The position numbers and the translations under genes were made by a program. Below are positions 1 through 5,503 of a stretch of DNA of 5,503 nt, one piece after another. The notes beneath the pieces were generated by a model. It saw nothing but the letters and a program-made list of their open reading frames with translations, was not told the DNA's origin and made no database searches. The stretch is from Saprospiraceae bacterium (GTDB lineage: Bacteria > Bacteroidota > Bacteroidia > Chitinophagales > Saprospiraceae). The stretch spans positions 1 through 5,503 of the forward strand of contig JADZFI010000185.1 of NCBI GenBank assembly GCA_020850025.1. The letters are read 5' to 3'. Every line of letters starts with the position of its first letter. Positions within the stretch are counted from its first letter, which is position 1.

Positions 1-829
1 ACCCGCTTTTCAGGTATTTGTGTGCAAGGCGCTCAAGGCTTTCGTCGTTGATGAAGCCCATTTCCCAGGCGGCCTCTTCGATGCATCCGATTTTAAGTCC
101 CTGGCGGTCTTCAATGGCTTGAACGAACTGTCCGGCCTGCATGAGTGATTCGTGGGTGCCGGTATCCAGCCAGGCATATCCGCGACCCATCACGCGCACT
201 TCGAGGCGACCTTCAGCCAGGTAGTTCCTGTTTACATCTGTTATTTCGTATTCGCCCCGAGGGCTGGGCTGGAGGTTTTTGGCTATCTCCACCACCTGAT
301 TGTCGTAAAAATACAGTCCCGGTACGGCATAATGACTTTTCGGATTGGCCGGTTTTTCCTCTATGCTAAGGGCCTTGAAATTGCGGTCGAACTCCACTAC
401 GCCATATCGCTCAGGATCGGCTACCTGGTAGGCAAAAATGATCCCACCCTCCGGTTGCGCGCAGGAACGAACCATGTCGCCCAGGCCGGCTCCATAGAAA
501 ATATTGTCGCCAAGAATCAGAGAAACGGGATCCTGGCCAATAAAATCAGCGCCAAGCACAAAGGCCTGGGCAAGTCCGTTGGGTACATGCTGCTCCACAT
601 AGGAAAATTGCATGCCCAGCTCTGCTCCATCGCCAAACAGCTGCCGGAATTTGGGTAAATCCTGCGGGGTAGAAATGATCAGAACTTCCCGAATACCGGC
701 CAGCATCAGGGTACTGAGCGGGTAGTATATCATCGGTTTATCGTACACCGGCATGAGTTGTTTGCTCACGGCGAGGGTGAGTGGGTAGAGGCGCGTGCCG
801 AGGCCGCCGGCGAGGATAATACCTTTCAT
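1..829 (-). CDS. rfbA: Glucose-1-phosphate thymidylyltransferase RfbA/RmlA, 3' end cut by window edge
   Basis: This enzyme joins glucose-1-phosphate and dTTP to give dTDP-glucose and pyrophosphate, the first step of dTDP-L-rhamnose synthesis, in the cytoplasm. I translated the minus strand from the ATG at 829-827 and found 276 residues without a stop up to the window edge. Known family members have about 290 residues, so only some 10-20 are missing. Visible motifs are the N-terminal nucleotide-binding loop GGLGTRLYP (residues 8-16), SKQLMPVYDKPM (22-33), PNGLAQAF, the metal-binding LGDNIFYG with Asp108, DPERYGVVEF, EEKP (157-160), YAVPGLYFYDN, and GYAWLDTGTHESL with Asp222. The start is fixed because MKGIILAGG is the usual family N-terminus. 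There is no Shine-Dalgarno sequence before it, which is normal in Bacteroidota. One small oddity is Leu10, where many RmlA proteins have Ser. Other rhamnose genes (rfbB, rfbC, rfbD) may lie beyond position 1, but none is visible. Confidence 0.96.
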   Translation of the reverse strand, partial: MKGIILAGGLGTRLYPLTLAVSKQLMPVYDKPMIYYPLSTLMLAGIREVLIISTPQDLPKFRQLFGDGAELGMQFSYVEQHVPNGLAQAFVLGADFIGQDPVSLILGDNIFYGAGLGDMVRSCAQPEGGIIFAYQVADPERYGVVEFDRNFKALSIEEKPANPKSHYAVPGLYFYDNQVVEIAKNLQPSPRGEYEITDVNRNYLAEGRLEVRVMGRGYAWLDTGTHESLMQAGQFVQAIEDRQGLKIGCIEEAAWEMGFINDESLERLAHKYLKSG

Positions 830-993
830 GTATGAGAGTGTGGTGACTATTTTGGAAGTGCGAAGGTATTGAAGGGGCCTTTTGTCGTAGCAAGTATTTA
901 GCCAAACTGCCCGTTGAAGTAAAAGAAACACCAAATAGACATGGAGACAACCTTTTTTGTCAATACTTAGTCAAAACCCAAAAATAACATTCC
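830..993. promoter_or_regulatory. Divergent spacer between rfbA and the beta-barrel gene; weak candidate rfbA promoter
   Basis: This 164-bp spacer must carry the start signals for both divergent genes. On the minus strand, TCTATTTG at 939-932 is one mismatch from the Bacteroidota -7 consensus TAnnTTTG. About 21 nt upstream of it is TTGACA (963-958), which could serve as the -33 element; this would leave an rfbA leader of roughly 100 nt. A second minus-strand match, TATTTTTG at 986-979, is exact but has no upstream TTG at the usual distance. For the plus-strand gene I found no match with both elements. No Shine-Dalgarno sequence is seen before either start. The promoter assignment is inference from short motifs and is weak. 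Confidence 0.25.
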
Positions 994-1608
994 ATGAAAA
1001 AGAACCTTCTAATTGTCCTGCTTTTTTCCCCGATCCTCGCATTTTCACAAGTACGTCACGATCTCAAAGTGGACCTGTTCCGAGGGTTTCTCCGCACCGC
1101 CAATTTATCCTACGAAGCTACCCCAAGCAAACATTTTGGCGTTGAATTGGGTTTTGGGTACGAATGGGGTAAAATTGGTTTTTTCAATGACACATCACCT
1201 CTTGAGGTTGAATATCAGTCCTATAGCCAAAATGTTGGGCATGTCTCCGTTATGGGTAAATATTATCCCTCTAAACGCGCTAATGGCGACCGCTGGTTTT
1301 ATGGTGGCTATTTCAATGAAAAATTTGAGATAAAGCGGGACCCAGATTATGAGATAGCCTATGAGCAAACATTTGGCAGGAAACCCCAGCACAAACAAAG
1401 CCTTTGGACTGGATTGGGGGCTACCGTAGGGTTCAAGAAGGTTTTCCAGAGTCGATTGATCATTGAACTGGGCTTTTCCAGTGAATTTAATGTTGCTGCT
1501 TTGCTGGCTTCTAAAGATGAACGAACCTTTGATTTTGGAGGTAGCATCCAAATGAAAGTGGGCTACCGAATTTCGTCGCCGAAAGGAAAAGAAAGTCTGG
1601 ATAAATAG
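994..1608 (+). CDS. Exported protein, probable outer-membrane beta-barrel, 204 aa, function unknown
   Basis: I do not recognise a specific family, though the pattern resembles the DUF3575 and related small porin-like proteins of Bacteroidota. The N-terminus is a clear Sec signal peptide: two lysines, a hydrophobic stretch LLIVLLFSPILAF and a likely cut after Ser18, before Gln19. The rest is rich in Gly, Tyr, Phe and alternating hydrophobic residues, for example HFGVELGFGYEWGKIGFF, HVSVMGKYYP, WFYGGYF, LGATVGFKKVF, LIIELGFSSEF and IQMKVGYRI, as expected of antiparallel membrane strands. There is no hydrophobic helix after the signal and no cysteine, so it is not a lipoprotein. The last likely strand ends 'GYRI', followed by a charged tail of about 11 residues, unusual because many outer-membrane barrels end in an aromatic residue. 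Sampled stretches are near 40% G+C against above 50% in rfbA and recG, which may mean transfer or relaxed codon choice. The ATG at 994 is chosen because the signal peptide begins exactly there. Its stop lies 6 bp from the recG stop on the other strand. Confidence 0.8.
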   Translation: MKKNLLIVLLFSPILAFSQVRHDLKVDLFRGFLRTANLSYEATPSKHFGVELGFGYEWGKIGFFNDTSPLEVEYQSYSQNVGHVSVMGKYYPSKRANGDRWFYGGYFNEKFEIKRDPDYEIAYEQTFGRKPQHKQSLWTGLGATVGFKKVFQSRLIIELGFSSEFNVAALLASKDERTFDFGGSIQMKVGYRISSPKGKESLDK

Positions 1609-1614
1609 GGAAAT

Positions 1615-3720
1615 TCACGAAATCCGACTCCACACCCGCGCGTCTTTTCCTTCCGAAGCCAGATGCTGTCGCAGCCGGGCGTGATCTGGTAGCGCCAGTG
1701 CCGGGTCTTTTTCCAGGATCTGGGTAGCCACTTCGCGGGCAGCGGCGAGCATGTGCCCGTCGCGTGCAAGGTCGGCCAGAAGGAAGCGCAGCATACCACT
1801 CTGCTGGGTGCCTTCAATATTGCCAGGGCCGCGCAGACGCAGATCTGCCTCGGCAATTACAAAGCCATCGGTGGTTTGTACCATGGTTTGTATGCGTTCA
1901 CGGCCTTCATGGCTGAGTTTGTAGCTGGTGAGTAGAATACAGTAGCTCTGGTCGGCGCCGCGGCCCACACGGCCACGCAGCTGGTGAAGCTGAGAGAGTC
2001 CGAAACGTTCGGCATTTTCGATCACCATCACGGAAGCGTTGGGCACATTCACCCCTACTTCAATAACGGTAGTGGCCACCATGATTTGGGTTTCGCGTCG
2101 CAGGAACCGCTGCATTTCGAAATCCTTGTCGGCCGGCTTCATTTTGCCGTGCACGATGGAAATATGGTATTCCGGCGGCGGGAAATCGCGACTGAGGGCT
2201 TCAAAGCCCGACATCAGGTTTTGTAAATCCATGGTTTCGGTTTCCTCGATCATGGGGTACACCACATACACCTGCCTTCCCTTGGCAATTTCCTCTTTCA
2301 TAAATCCTTGCACACGCAGGCGGTGGTGCTCGGTTTTATGCATGGTGCTAATGGGCTTTCTGCCGGGCGGAAGCTCGTCTATGACTGAAACATCCAGATC
2401 GCCGTACAGGGTCATGGCCAGGGTTCGGGGAATGGGCGTGGCGGTCATGACCAGCACATGGGGCGGCCCGGCAGGGTTTTTGGCCCACAACTTGGCGCGC
2501 TGTTCCACGCCAAAGCGGTGCTGCTCGTCTATGACGCTGATGCCCAGGTTTTTAAACTGCACCCATTCTTCAATCAGGGCATGCGTACCTATTACAATAT
2601 GCATTTCGCCGGATGCCAGTTGGGCGAGTATGGCTTCTCTTTTCTTGCCTTTTACGGAACCGCTGAGGTAGCCCACTTTAACGCCCAGATCTCCCACCAA
2701 TGAGGTAATGCCCTCGAAGTGCTGTTGCGCCAGAATCTCGGTGGGCGCCATCATGCAGGCCTGAAATCCGTTGTCGAGCGCCATGAGCATGGTCATCAGG
2801 GCTACCACCGTTTTACCGGAGCCCACATCGCCCTGCACCAGCCGGTTCATTTGCTTGCCCGAAGCTAAATCGGAGCGAATTTCCTTGAGCACCCGCTTTT
2901 GGGCGCCGGTGAGTTCGAAAGGCAGTTTTTCCTGGTAAAAACGGTTGAAGAAGTCGCCAATTTTCGAAAATACGAATCCACGAAAGCTGTCCTTTCTGCG
3001 GGTGCGTATTTGCAGCAGTCGGAGTTGCAGGAAAAAGAGTTCCTCAAATTTCAGTCGCCGGGTGGCGCCGTCGAGGTCTGCCTGATTTTCCGGGAAGTGG
3101 ATTTTTTGCAGGGCATCATAGCGCGGGGTAAGTCTGAATTGTCCGATCAGATATTCCGGCATGGTTTCCGGCACATCGGTGGGAGAGAGGCCATCCAGGA
3201 GTGTGCGCACCAATTTGCGCAACCCTTTGGCGTCTAACCCTTTTTGCGTAAGCTTGTCGGTAGTGGGATAAACCGGATCGAAGTTTTTGGCTTTTTGGCC
3301 GGTTTCTGCCGTGGCCTCTTCCATTTCCGGGTGGGGCAGGTTCATACGGCCGTTGAACTCGCTCACACGTCCGAAAGCGATGTATTCCTTGCCTACCTGC
3401 AAGCTTTTTTCCAGCCACTGAATACCGCGGAACCAAACCAGTTCCATGATGCCACTTTCGTCGCGAAGCGTACCTACCAATCTTTTGGCTTTGCCTTCTC
3501 CCAGGGTTTCGAGGCGGCGCAGCACTCCGCGCAACTGTACGGTTTCGCCCTCCGTATGTACGTCGCGGATGCGATGAAATTTGGTGCGGTCAATGTATCG
3601 GAAAGGGAAGTGGAACAACAGATCCCGGCAAGTGAAAATTCCCAGTTCTGTTTTCAGGGTATCGGCCCGCTGCGGACCAACCCCTTTCAGGAATTCAATA
3701 TTGGAATCGAGGTTTGGCAT
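1615..3720 (-). CDS. recG: ATP-dependent DNA helicase RecG
   Basis: RecG is a cytoplasmic superfamily 2 motor that reverses stalled replication forks and moves branched DNA during repair and recombination. From the ATG at 3720-3718 it has 701 residues, close to the usual size (693 in E. coli). Domains in order: N-terminal helical part with EFLKGVGPQRAD (about residues 9-20); OB-fold wedge (about 55-150) with LVGTLRDESGIMELVWF; helicase lobe 1 with Walker A GDVGSGKT (Lys303), APTEILAQQH, GTHALIEE, motif II IDEQHRFG (Asp398; DEQH in place of DEAD/H) and MTATPIPRT; lobe 2 with VVYPMIEE, VHGKMKP, ATTVIEVGVNVPNA and motif VI QLRGRVGRG (about 580-588); then the RecG-type TRG region AEADLRLRGPGNIEGTQQSG. 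All key motifs are intact, so it should be active. The frame stays open upstream to a TTG at 3837, with another ATG at 3792 (725 residues). I prefer 3720 because family similarity begins there and the extra residues are low-complexity Ser/Asn/Pro. It appears to be a single-gene unit. Confidence 0.97.
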   Translation of the reverse strand: MPNLDSNIEFLKGVGPQRADTLKTELGIFTCRDLLFHFPFRYIDRTKFHRIRDVHTEGETVQLRGVLRRLETLGEGKAKRLVGTLRDESGIMELVWFRGIQWLEKSLQVGKEYIAFGRVSEFNGRMNLPHPEMEEATAETGQKAKNFDPVYPTTDKLTQKGLDAKGLRKLVRTLLDGLSPTDVPETMPEYLIGQFRLTPRYDALQKIHFPENQADLDGATRRLKFEELFFLQLRLLQIRTRRKDSFRGFVFSKIGDFFNRFYQEKLPFELTGAQKRVLKEIRSDLASGKQMNRLVQGDVGSGKTVVALMTMLMALDNGFQACMMAPTEILAQQHFEGITSLVGDLGVKVGYLSGSVKGKKREAILAQLASGEMHIVIGTHALIEEWVQFKNLGISVIDEQHRFGVEQRAKLWAKNPAGPPHVLVMTATPIPRTLAMTLYGDLDVSVIDELPPGRKPISTMHKTEHHRLRVQGFMKEEIAKGRQVYVVYPMIEETETMDLQNLMSGFEALSRDFPPPEYHISIVHGKMKPADKDFEMQRFLRRETQIMVATTVIEVGVNVPNASVMVIENAERFGLSQLHQLRGRVGRGADQSYCILLTSYKLSHEGRERIQTMVQTTDGFVIAEADLRLRGPGNIEGTQQSGMLRFLLADLARDGHMLAAAREVATQILEKDPALALPDHARLRQHLASEGKDARVWSRIS

Positions 3721-3750
3721 TGAAGGGTTTGATGGGTTTGAAGGGTTTGA
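3721..3750 (-). repeat. Short tandem repeat, three 9-nt units, touching the likely recG start
   Basis: On the minus strand the unit TCAAACCC(T/A) occurs three times in a row (3750-3742, 3741-3733, 3732-3724), followed by a partial TCA directly before the ATG at 3720. If translation starts further upstream, at 3792, each unit reads Ser-Asn-Pro. Because the unit is a multiple of three, gain or loss of a copy would not shift the frame. If translation starts at 3720, the repeat fills the place where a ribosome-binding site would sit. Confidence 0.85.
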
Positions 3751-3834
3751 GGTGCCGGCGGGTTTAGCCGCCGATGTTTGAGATGTTTGCATGGGGGCGA
3801 CCCTACTGGCAGGGTTGGTTCTATTTTGGGTATG

Positions 3835-3865
3835 CAAAAGTAAAGCGGCAGTTTATGACTTTCAA
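3835..3865 (-). promoter_or_regulatory. Candidate recG promoter of Bacteroidota type (-33 TTG, -7 TACTTTTG)
   Basis: Reading the minus strand, TACTTTTG at 3842-3835 matches the Bacteroidota -7 consensus TAnnTTTG exactly. A TTG at 3865-3863 lies 20 nt upstream, within the known spacing for the -33 element. Transcription would start at about 3830-3828. That lies downstream of the TTG at 3837, so that codon could not be a translation start on this transcript. The leader would be roughly 37 nt to the ATG at 3792, or roughly 109 nt to the ATG at 3720. The motif match is seen directly; its use as a promoter is inferred. Confidence 0.5.
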
Positions 3866-3877
3866 GAGGTTACCCAC

Positions 3878-3918
3878 ATCCCAAAAACTTTCTCAGCGGC
3901 CAACAACAAATTTGGGAT
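3878..3918. repeat. Inverted repeat, 8-bp arms with 25-nt spacer, in the recG/DUF4397 spacer
   Basis: ATCCCAAA at 3878-3885 is repeated as its reverse complement TTTGGGAT at 3911-3918. The arms match perfectly. The element lies upstream of the candidate recG promoter and could be a protein-binding site, but arms of this length at this distance can arise by chance in AT-rich spacer DNA. Confidence 0.4.
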
Positions 3919-3930
3919 ATGACCAAAAGT

Positions 3931-3961
3931 AGCAAAACTGTCATTTGTTGAGAGTTTTGCT
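3931..3961. repeat. Inverted repeat with 9-bp perfect arms; possible operator or leader hairpin
   Basis: AGCAAAACT at 3931-3939 is followed after 13 nt by its exact reverse complement AGTTTTGCT at 3953-3961. Inside the spacer the symmetry continues: after a G-G mismatch (3940/3952), TCA (3941-3943) pairs with TGA (3949-3951), leaving a 5-nt loop. The dyad centre is at 3946. A TATATT that could act as a -10-like box for the plus-strand DUF4397 gene lies 5 bp after the right arm (3966-3971). The position between two divergent genes argues against a terminator and for an operator, but no regulator is known from this window. Confidence 0.6.
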
Positions 3962-4049
3962 TTAGTATATTAAACACTTTGGCGGTAGCCATGTTATGCT
4001 TGCTTCTTAACCGAACCAACATTCCTTAACAAGCTTACCTGAATTTCAC

Positions 4050-5503
4050 ATGAATCGCTTACTTTCTACCCTAGTAGCGCTGTTGTTTCTGGCAACATTG
4101 TCGACAGCTCAAACGGCCAGGGTGCAAATCATTCACAACTCCCCGAGTCCAACGGTGGATGTATACGTGAATGGTTTCCTGGCGTTAAACGACTTTGCCT
4201 TCCGGTCTGCCACGGCATTCCTGGACCTTCCGGCAGGCCTTCCGCTCGATGTGGCGGTAGCGCCGGAAAACAGTACTTCCGTGGCTGATGCCATTGCCAA
4301 TTTCCCGCTCACGCTGGAGTCTGGCAAAACCTACGCAGTAACCGCCTCCGGTATCGTGGGCGACCCGACCACACCTTTCACGCTCATCGCTGACGATGCT
4401 GCGCAGGAGCAATCCACTGATCCTGGTAAAGTCCAGCTGAATGTTTTACACGGATCACCAGATGCCCCGGCTGTGGATGTTGCGGTTCGTACCGGAGCAA
4501 CCATTGTTTCCAATCTGGCATATGGTAACTTCACCTCCTACCTCAGTGTTGATCCGGGTGTGTACTATCTCGATGTTAAGCCTGCCGGCACCAATAATAT
4601 CGTGCAGACCTTTCAGGCTGATTTGAGTGGCCTTGCTGGTGCTGCTATCCGGGTTATGGCCAGTGGCTTGTTGGGCGGCGCGCCTTCTTTTGGTTTGTAT
4701 GCTGTGCTGAATGATGGTACCGTGATCGAACTGCCTGCAACCCCTGTGGCTCGTGTACAGGTAATTCACAACAGCCCGTCTCCAACCGTTGACGTATATG
4801 CCAACGATGATTTGTTGATTGACAACTTCATGTACCGCACGGCAACGCCATTCATTGACGTTCCTGCAGGTGTAGACATCACGCTGGGCATTGCCCCTGA
4901 GAACAGCACCTCTGCTGCTGATGCGATTGCTACCTTCGATGTTAACCTGGAAGATGGCAGAACATATATCGTTACCGCTTCCGGTATTGTGGGCGACCCT
5001 ACCACGCCGTTCACGTTGATCATCAACGATGCCGGTCAGGAAGCCGCCGTTGACCCGGCCAGTGTAGACATTGCTGTATTGCATGGTTCTACCAATGCTC
5101 CTGCGGTGGATGTAGACGCCGTATTTGTTGCCAATAATGTAATTTCCGGTCTCGCTTACGGTTCCTTCACCGGTTACCTGGGACTGACTCCGGACGTATA
5201 CGACTTTGCCATCCGCGTTGCTGGCGACCCGAATGTGGTGGCTTCTTATCGTGCAGATCTGAGCGGTTTGACCGGTGGTGCTGCTTATGTATTCGCCAGC
5301 GGAATTCTGGGTGGCACTCCAGCATTCGGTTTGTATGCAGCATTGCCGAACGGTACTGTGATTGCTCTCCCAGCCACACCTACAACGCGTGTTCAGATCA
5401 TTCACAACTCTCCTAATCCAACCGTAGATGTCTACGCAGGCAACAGCTTGTTCCTTGACGACTTTGCTTTCCGTACCGCCACTCCTTTTGTGGATGTACC
5501 GGC
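4050..5503 (+). CDS. Secreted protein of tandem DUF4397 domains, 3' end cut by window edge
   Basis: The frame from the ATG at 4050 stays open to the right edge, giving 484 residues and no stop. Residues 1-20 form a Sec signal peptide (hydrophobic LLSTLVALLFLATLSTA, likely cut before Gln21), so the product is exported. The mature part is a chain of DUF4397 domains, marked by VQIIHNSPSPTVDVY (from residue 25), VQLNVLHGSPDAPAVDV (from 128), VQVIHNSPSPTVDVY (from 236), VDIAVLHGSTNAPAVDV (from 339) and VQIIHNSPNPTVDVY (from 448). Two domain types alternate, giving a super-repeat of 211-212 residues. No cysteine, catalytic motif or membrane helix is seen after the signal. The molecular role of DUF4397 is not established; a structural or adhesive role at the cell surface is only inference. 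Proteins of this kind in Bacteroidota often end in a type IX secretion sorting domain, which would lie outside the window. No Shine-Dalgarno sequence precedes the start; the start is chosen because the signal peptide begins there. Confidence 0.93.
   Translation, partial: MNRLLSTLVALLFLATLSTAQTARVQIIHNSPSPTVDVYVNGFLALNDFAFRSATAFLDLPAGLPLDVAVAPENSTSVADAIANFPLTLESGKTYAVTASGIVGDPTTPFTLIADDAAQEQSTDPGKVQLNVLHGSPDAPAVDVAVRTGATIVSNLAYGNFTSYLSVDPGVYYLDVKPAGTNNIVQTFQADLSGLAGAAIRVMASGLLGGAPSFGLYAVLNDGTVIELPATPVARVQVIHNSPSPTVDVYANDDLLIDNFMYRTATPFIDVPAGVDITLGIAPENSTSAADAIATFDVNLEDGRTYIVTASGIVGDPTTPFTLIINDAGQEAAVDPASVDIAVLHGSTNAPAVDVDAVFVANNVISGLAYGSFTGYLGLTPDVYDFAIRVAGDPNVVASYRADLSGLTGGAAYVFASGILGGTPAFGLYAALPNGTVIALPATPTTRVQIIHNSPNPTVDVYAGNSLFLDDFAFRTATPFVDVP
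4119..4751 (+). repeat. DUF4397 super-repeat unit 1 (residues 24-234)
   Basis: This 633-bp unit encodes an A-type domain (residues 24-127: HNSPSPTVDVY at its start, PENSTS in the middle, ASGIVGDPTTPFTLI near its end) and a B-type domain (128-234: LHGSPDAPAVDV, LAYGNFTSYL, ADLSGLAG, GLYAVLNDGTVIELPATP). It begins again in unit 2. Confidence 0.9.
4752..5387 (+). repeat. DUF4397 super-repeat unit 2 (residues 235-446)
   Basis: This 636-bp unit repeats the A and B domains of unit 1: A-type from residue 235, B-type from about 338. The 16-residue segment TASGIVGDPTTPFTLI is identical in units 1 and 2 (residues 98-113 and 309-324), while 6 of its 16 codons differ, all silently. The copies are therefore not recent exact duplications, and this segment is held by selection. 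Confidence 0.9.
5388..5503 (+). repeat. DUF4397 super-repeat unit 3, partial (residues 447 onward)
   Basis: A third A-type domain starts with RVQIIHNSPNPTVDVY and continues through DDFAFRTATPFVDVP to the window edge. Its 'DFAFR' matches unit 1 and its 'RTATPF' matches unit 2. How many further units follow cannot be seen. Confidence 0.88.

Noticed and set aside
152..658. 168-codon open frame on the plus strand
   Set aside because: It is antisense to rfbA, whose minus-strand frame carries every expected motif of the family.
738..950. 70-codon minus-strand open frame across the rfbA start
   Set aside because: It overlaps the rfbA N-terminus out of frame and gives an Arg/His/Pro-rich product typical of a wrong frame.
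1195..1551. 118-codon minus-strand open frame opposite the barrel gene
   Set aside because: It has no signal or motif, while the plus-strand frame has a signal peptide and a beta-barrel pattern throughout.
2039..2671. 210-codon plus-strand open frame, and several shorter ones between 1753 and 3781
   Set aside because: All are antisense to recG, whose helicase motifs are complete; their products are Met/Ser/Cys-rich or low-complexity without any domain signal.
3995..4002. TATGCTTG as a -7 element for the DUF4397 gene
   Set aside because: It has one mismatch to TAnnTTTG and the nearest upstream TTTG (3978-3981) is only about 13 nt away, too short for the known spacing.
4455..5405. 316-codon open frame on the minus strand opposite the DUF4397 gene
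   Set aside because: It lies wholly opposite a clear secreted protein gene with conserved repeats. Its predicted product has no signal, no recognisable motif and an odd composition. It is open because the sense gene rarely uses codons that read as stops on the other strand.

Overview
The window looks like chromosomal DNA of a Bacteroidota bacterium. The signs are a RecG of Bacteroidota type, secreted proteins whose signal peptides end just before a glutamine, a DUF4397 repeat protein, absence of Shine-Dalgarno sequences before the starts, and a match to the Bacteroidota -7/-33 promoter pattern (TAnnTTTG with an upstream TTG) before recG. Genus or species cannot be told from this sequence.

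Layout. Positions 1-829 (minus) hold nearly all of rfbA/rmlA, glucose-1-phosphate thymidylyltransferase, cut by the left edge. A 164-bp divergent spacer follows. Positions 994-1608 (plus) encode a small exported protein, probably an outer-membrane beta-barrel, which looks more AT-rich than its neighbours. It converges with recG (minus, 1615 to about 3720), with only 6 bp between the stop codons. A divergent control region follows, with a candidate recG promoter, two inverted repeats and a short 9-nt tandem repeat touching the likely recG start. From 4050 to the right edge (plus) runs the first 484 residues of a secreted protein built from tandem DUF4397 domains in a 211-212-residue super-repeat; its C-terminus is outside the window.

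The genes do not form one pathway. rfbA starts dTDP-L-rhamnose synthesis for surface polysaccharide, recG is a DNA-repair helicase, and the other two encode envelope or secreted proteins. Each gene is its own transcription unit as far as can be seen, with alternating strands. The two end genes are both partial and open at the window edge. I found no RNA gene, CRISPR array, insertion sequence or phage gene, and no convincing evidence of a new multi-gene system. The points most worth a second look are the DUF4397 super-repeat and the dyad-rich recG/DUF4397 spacer.
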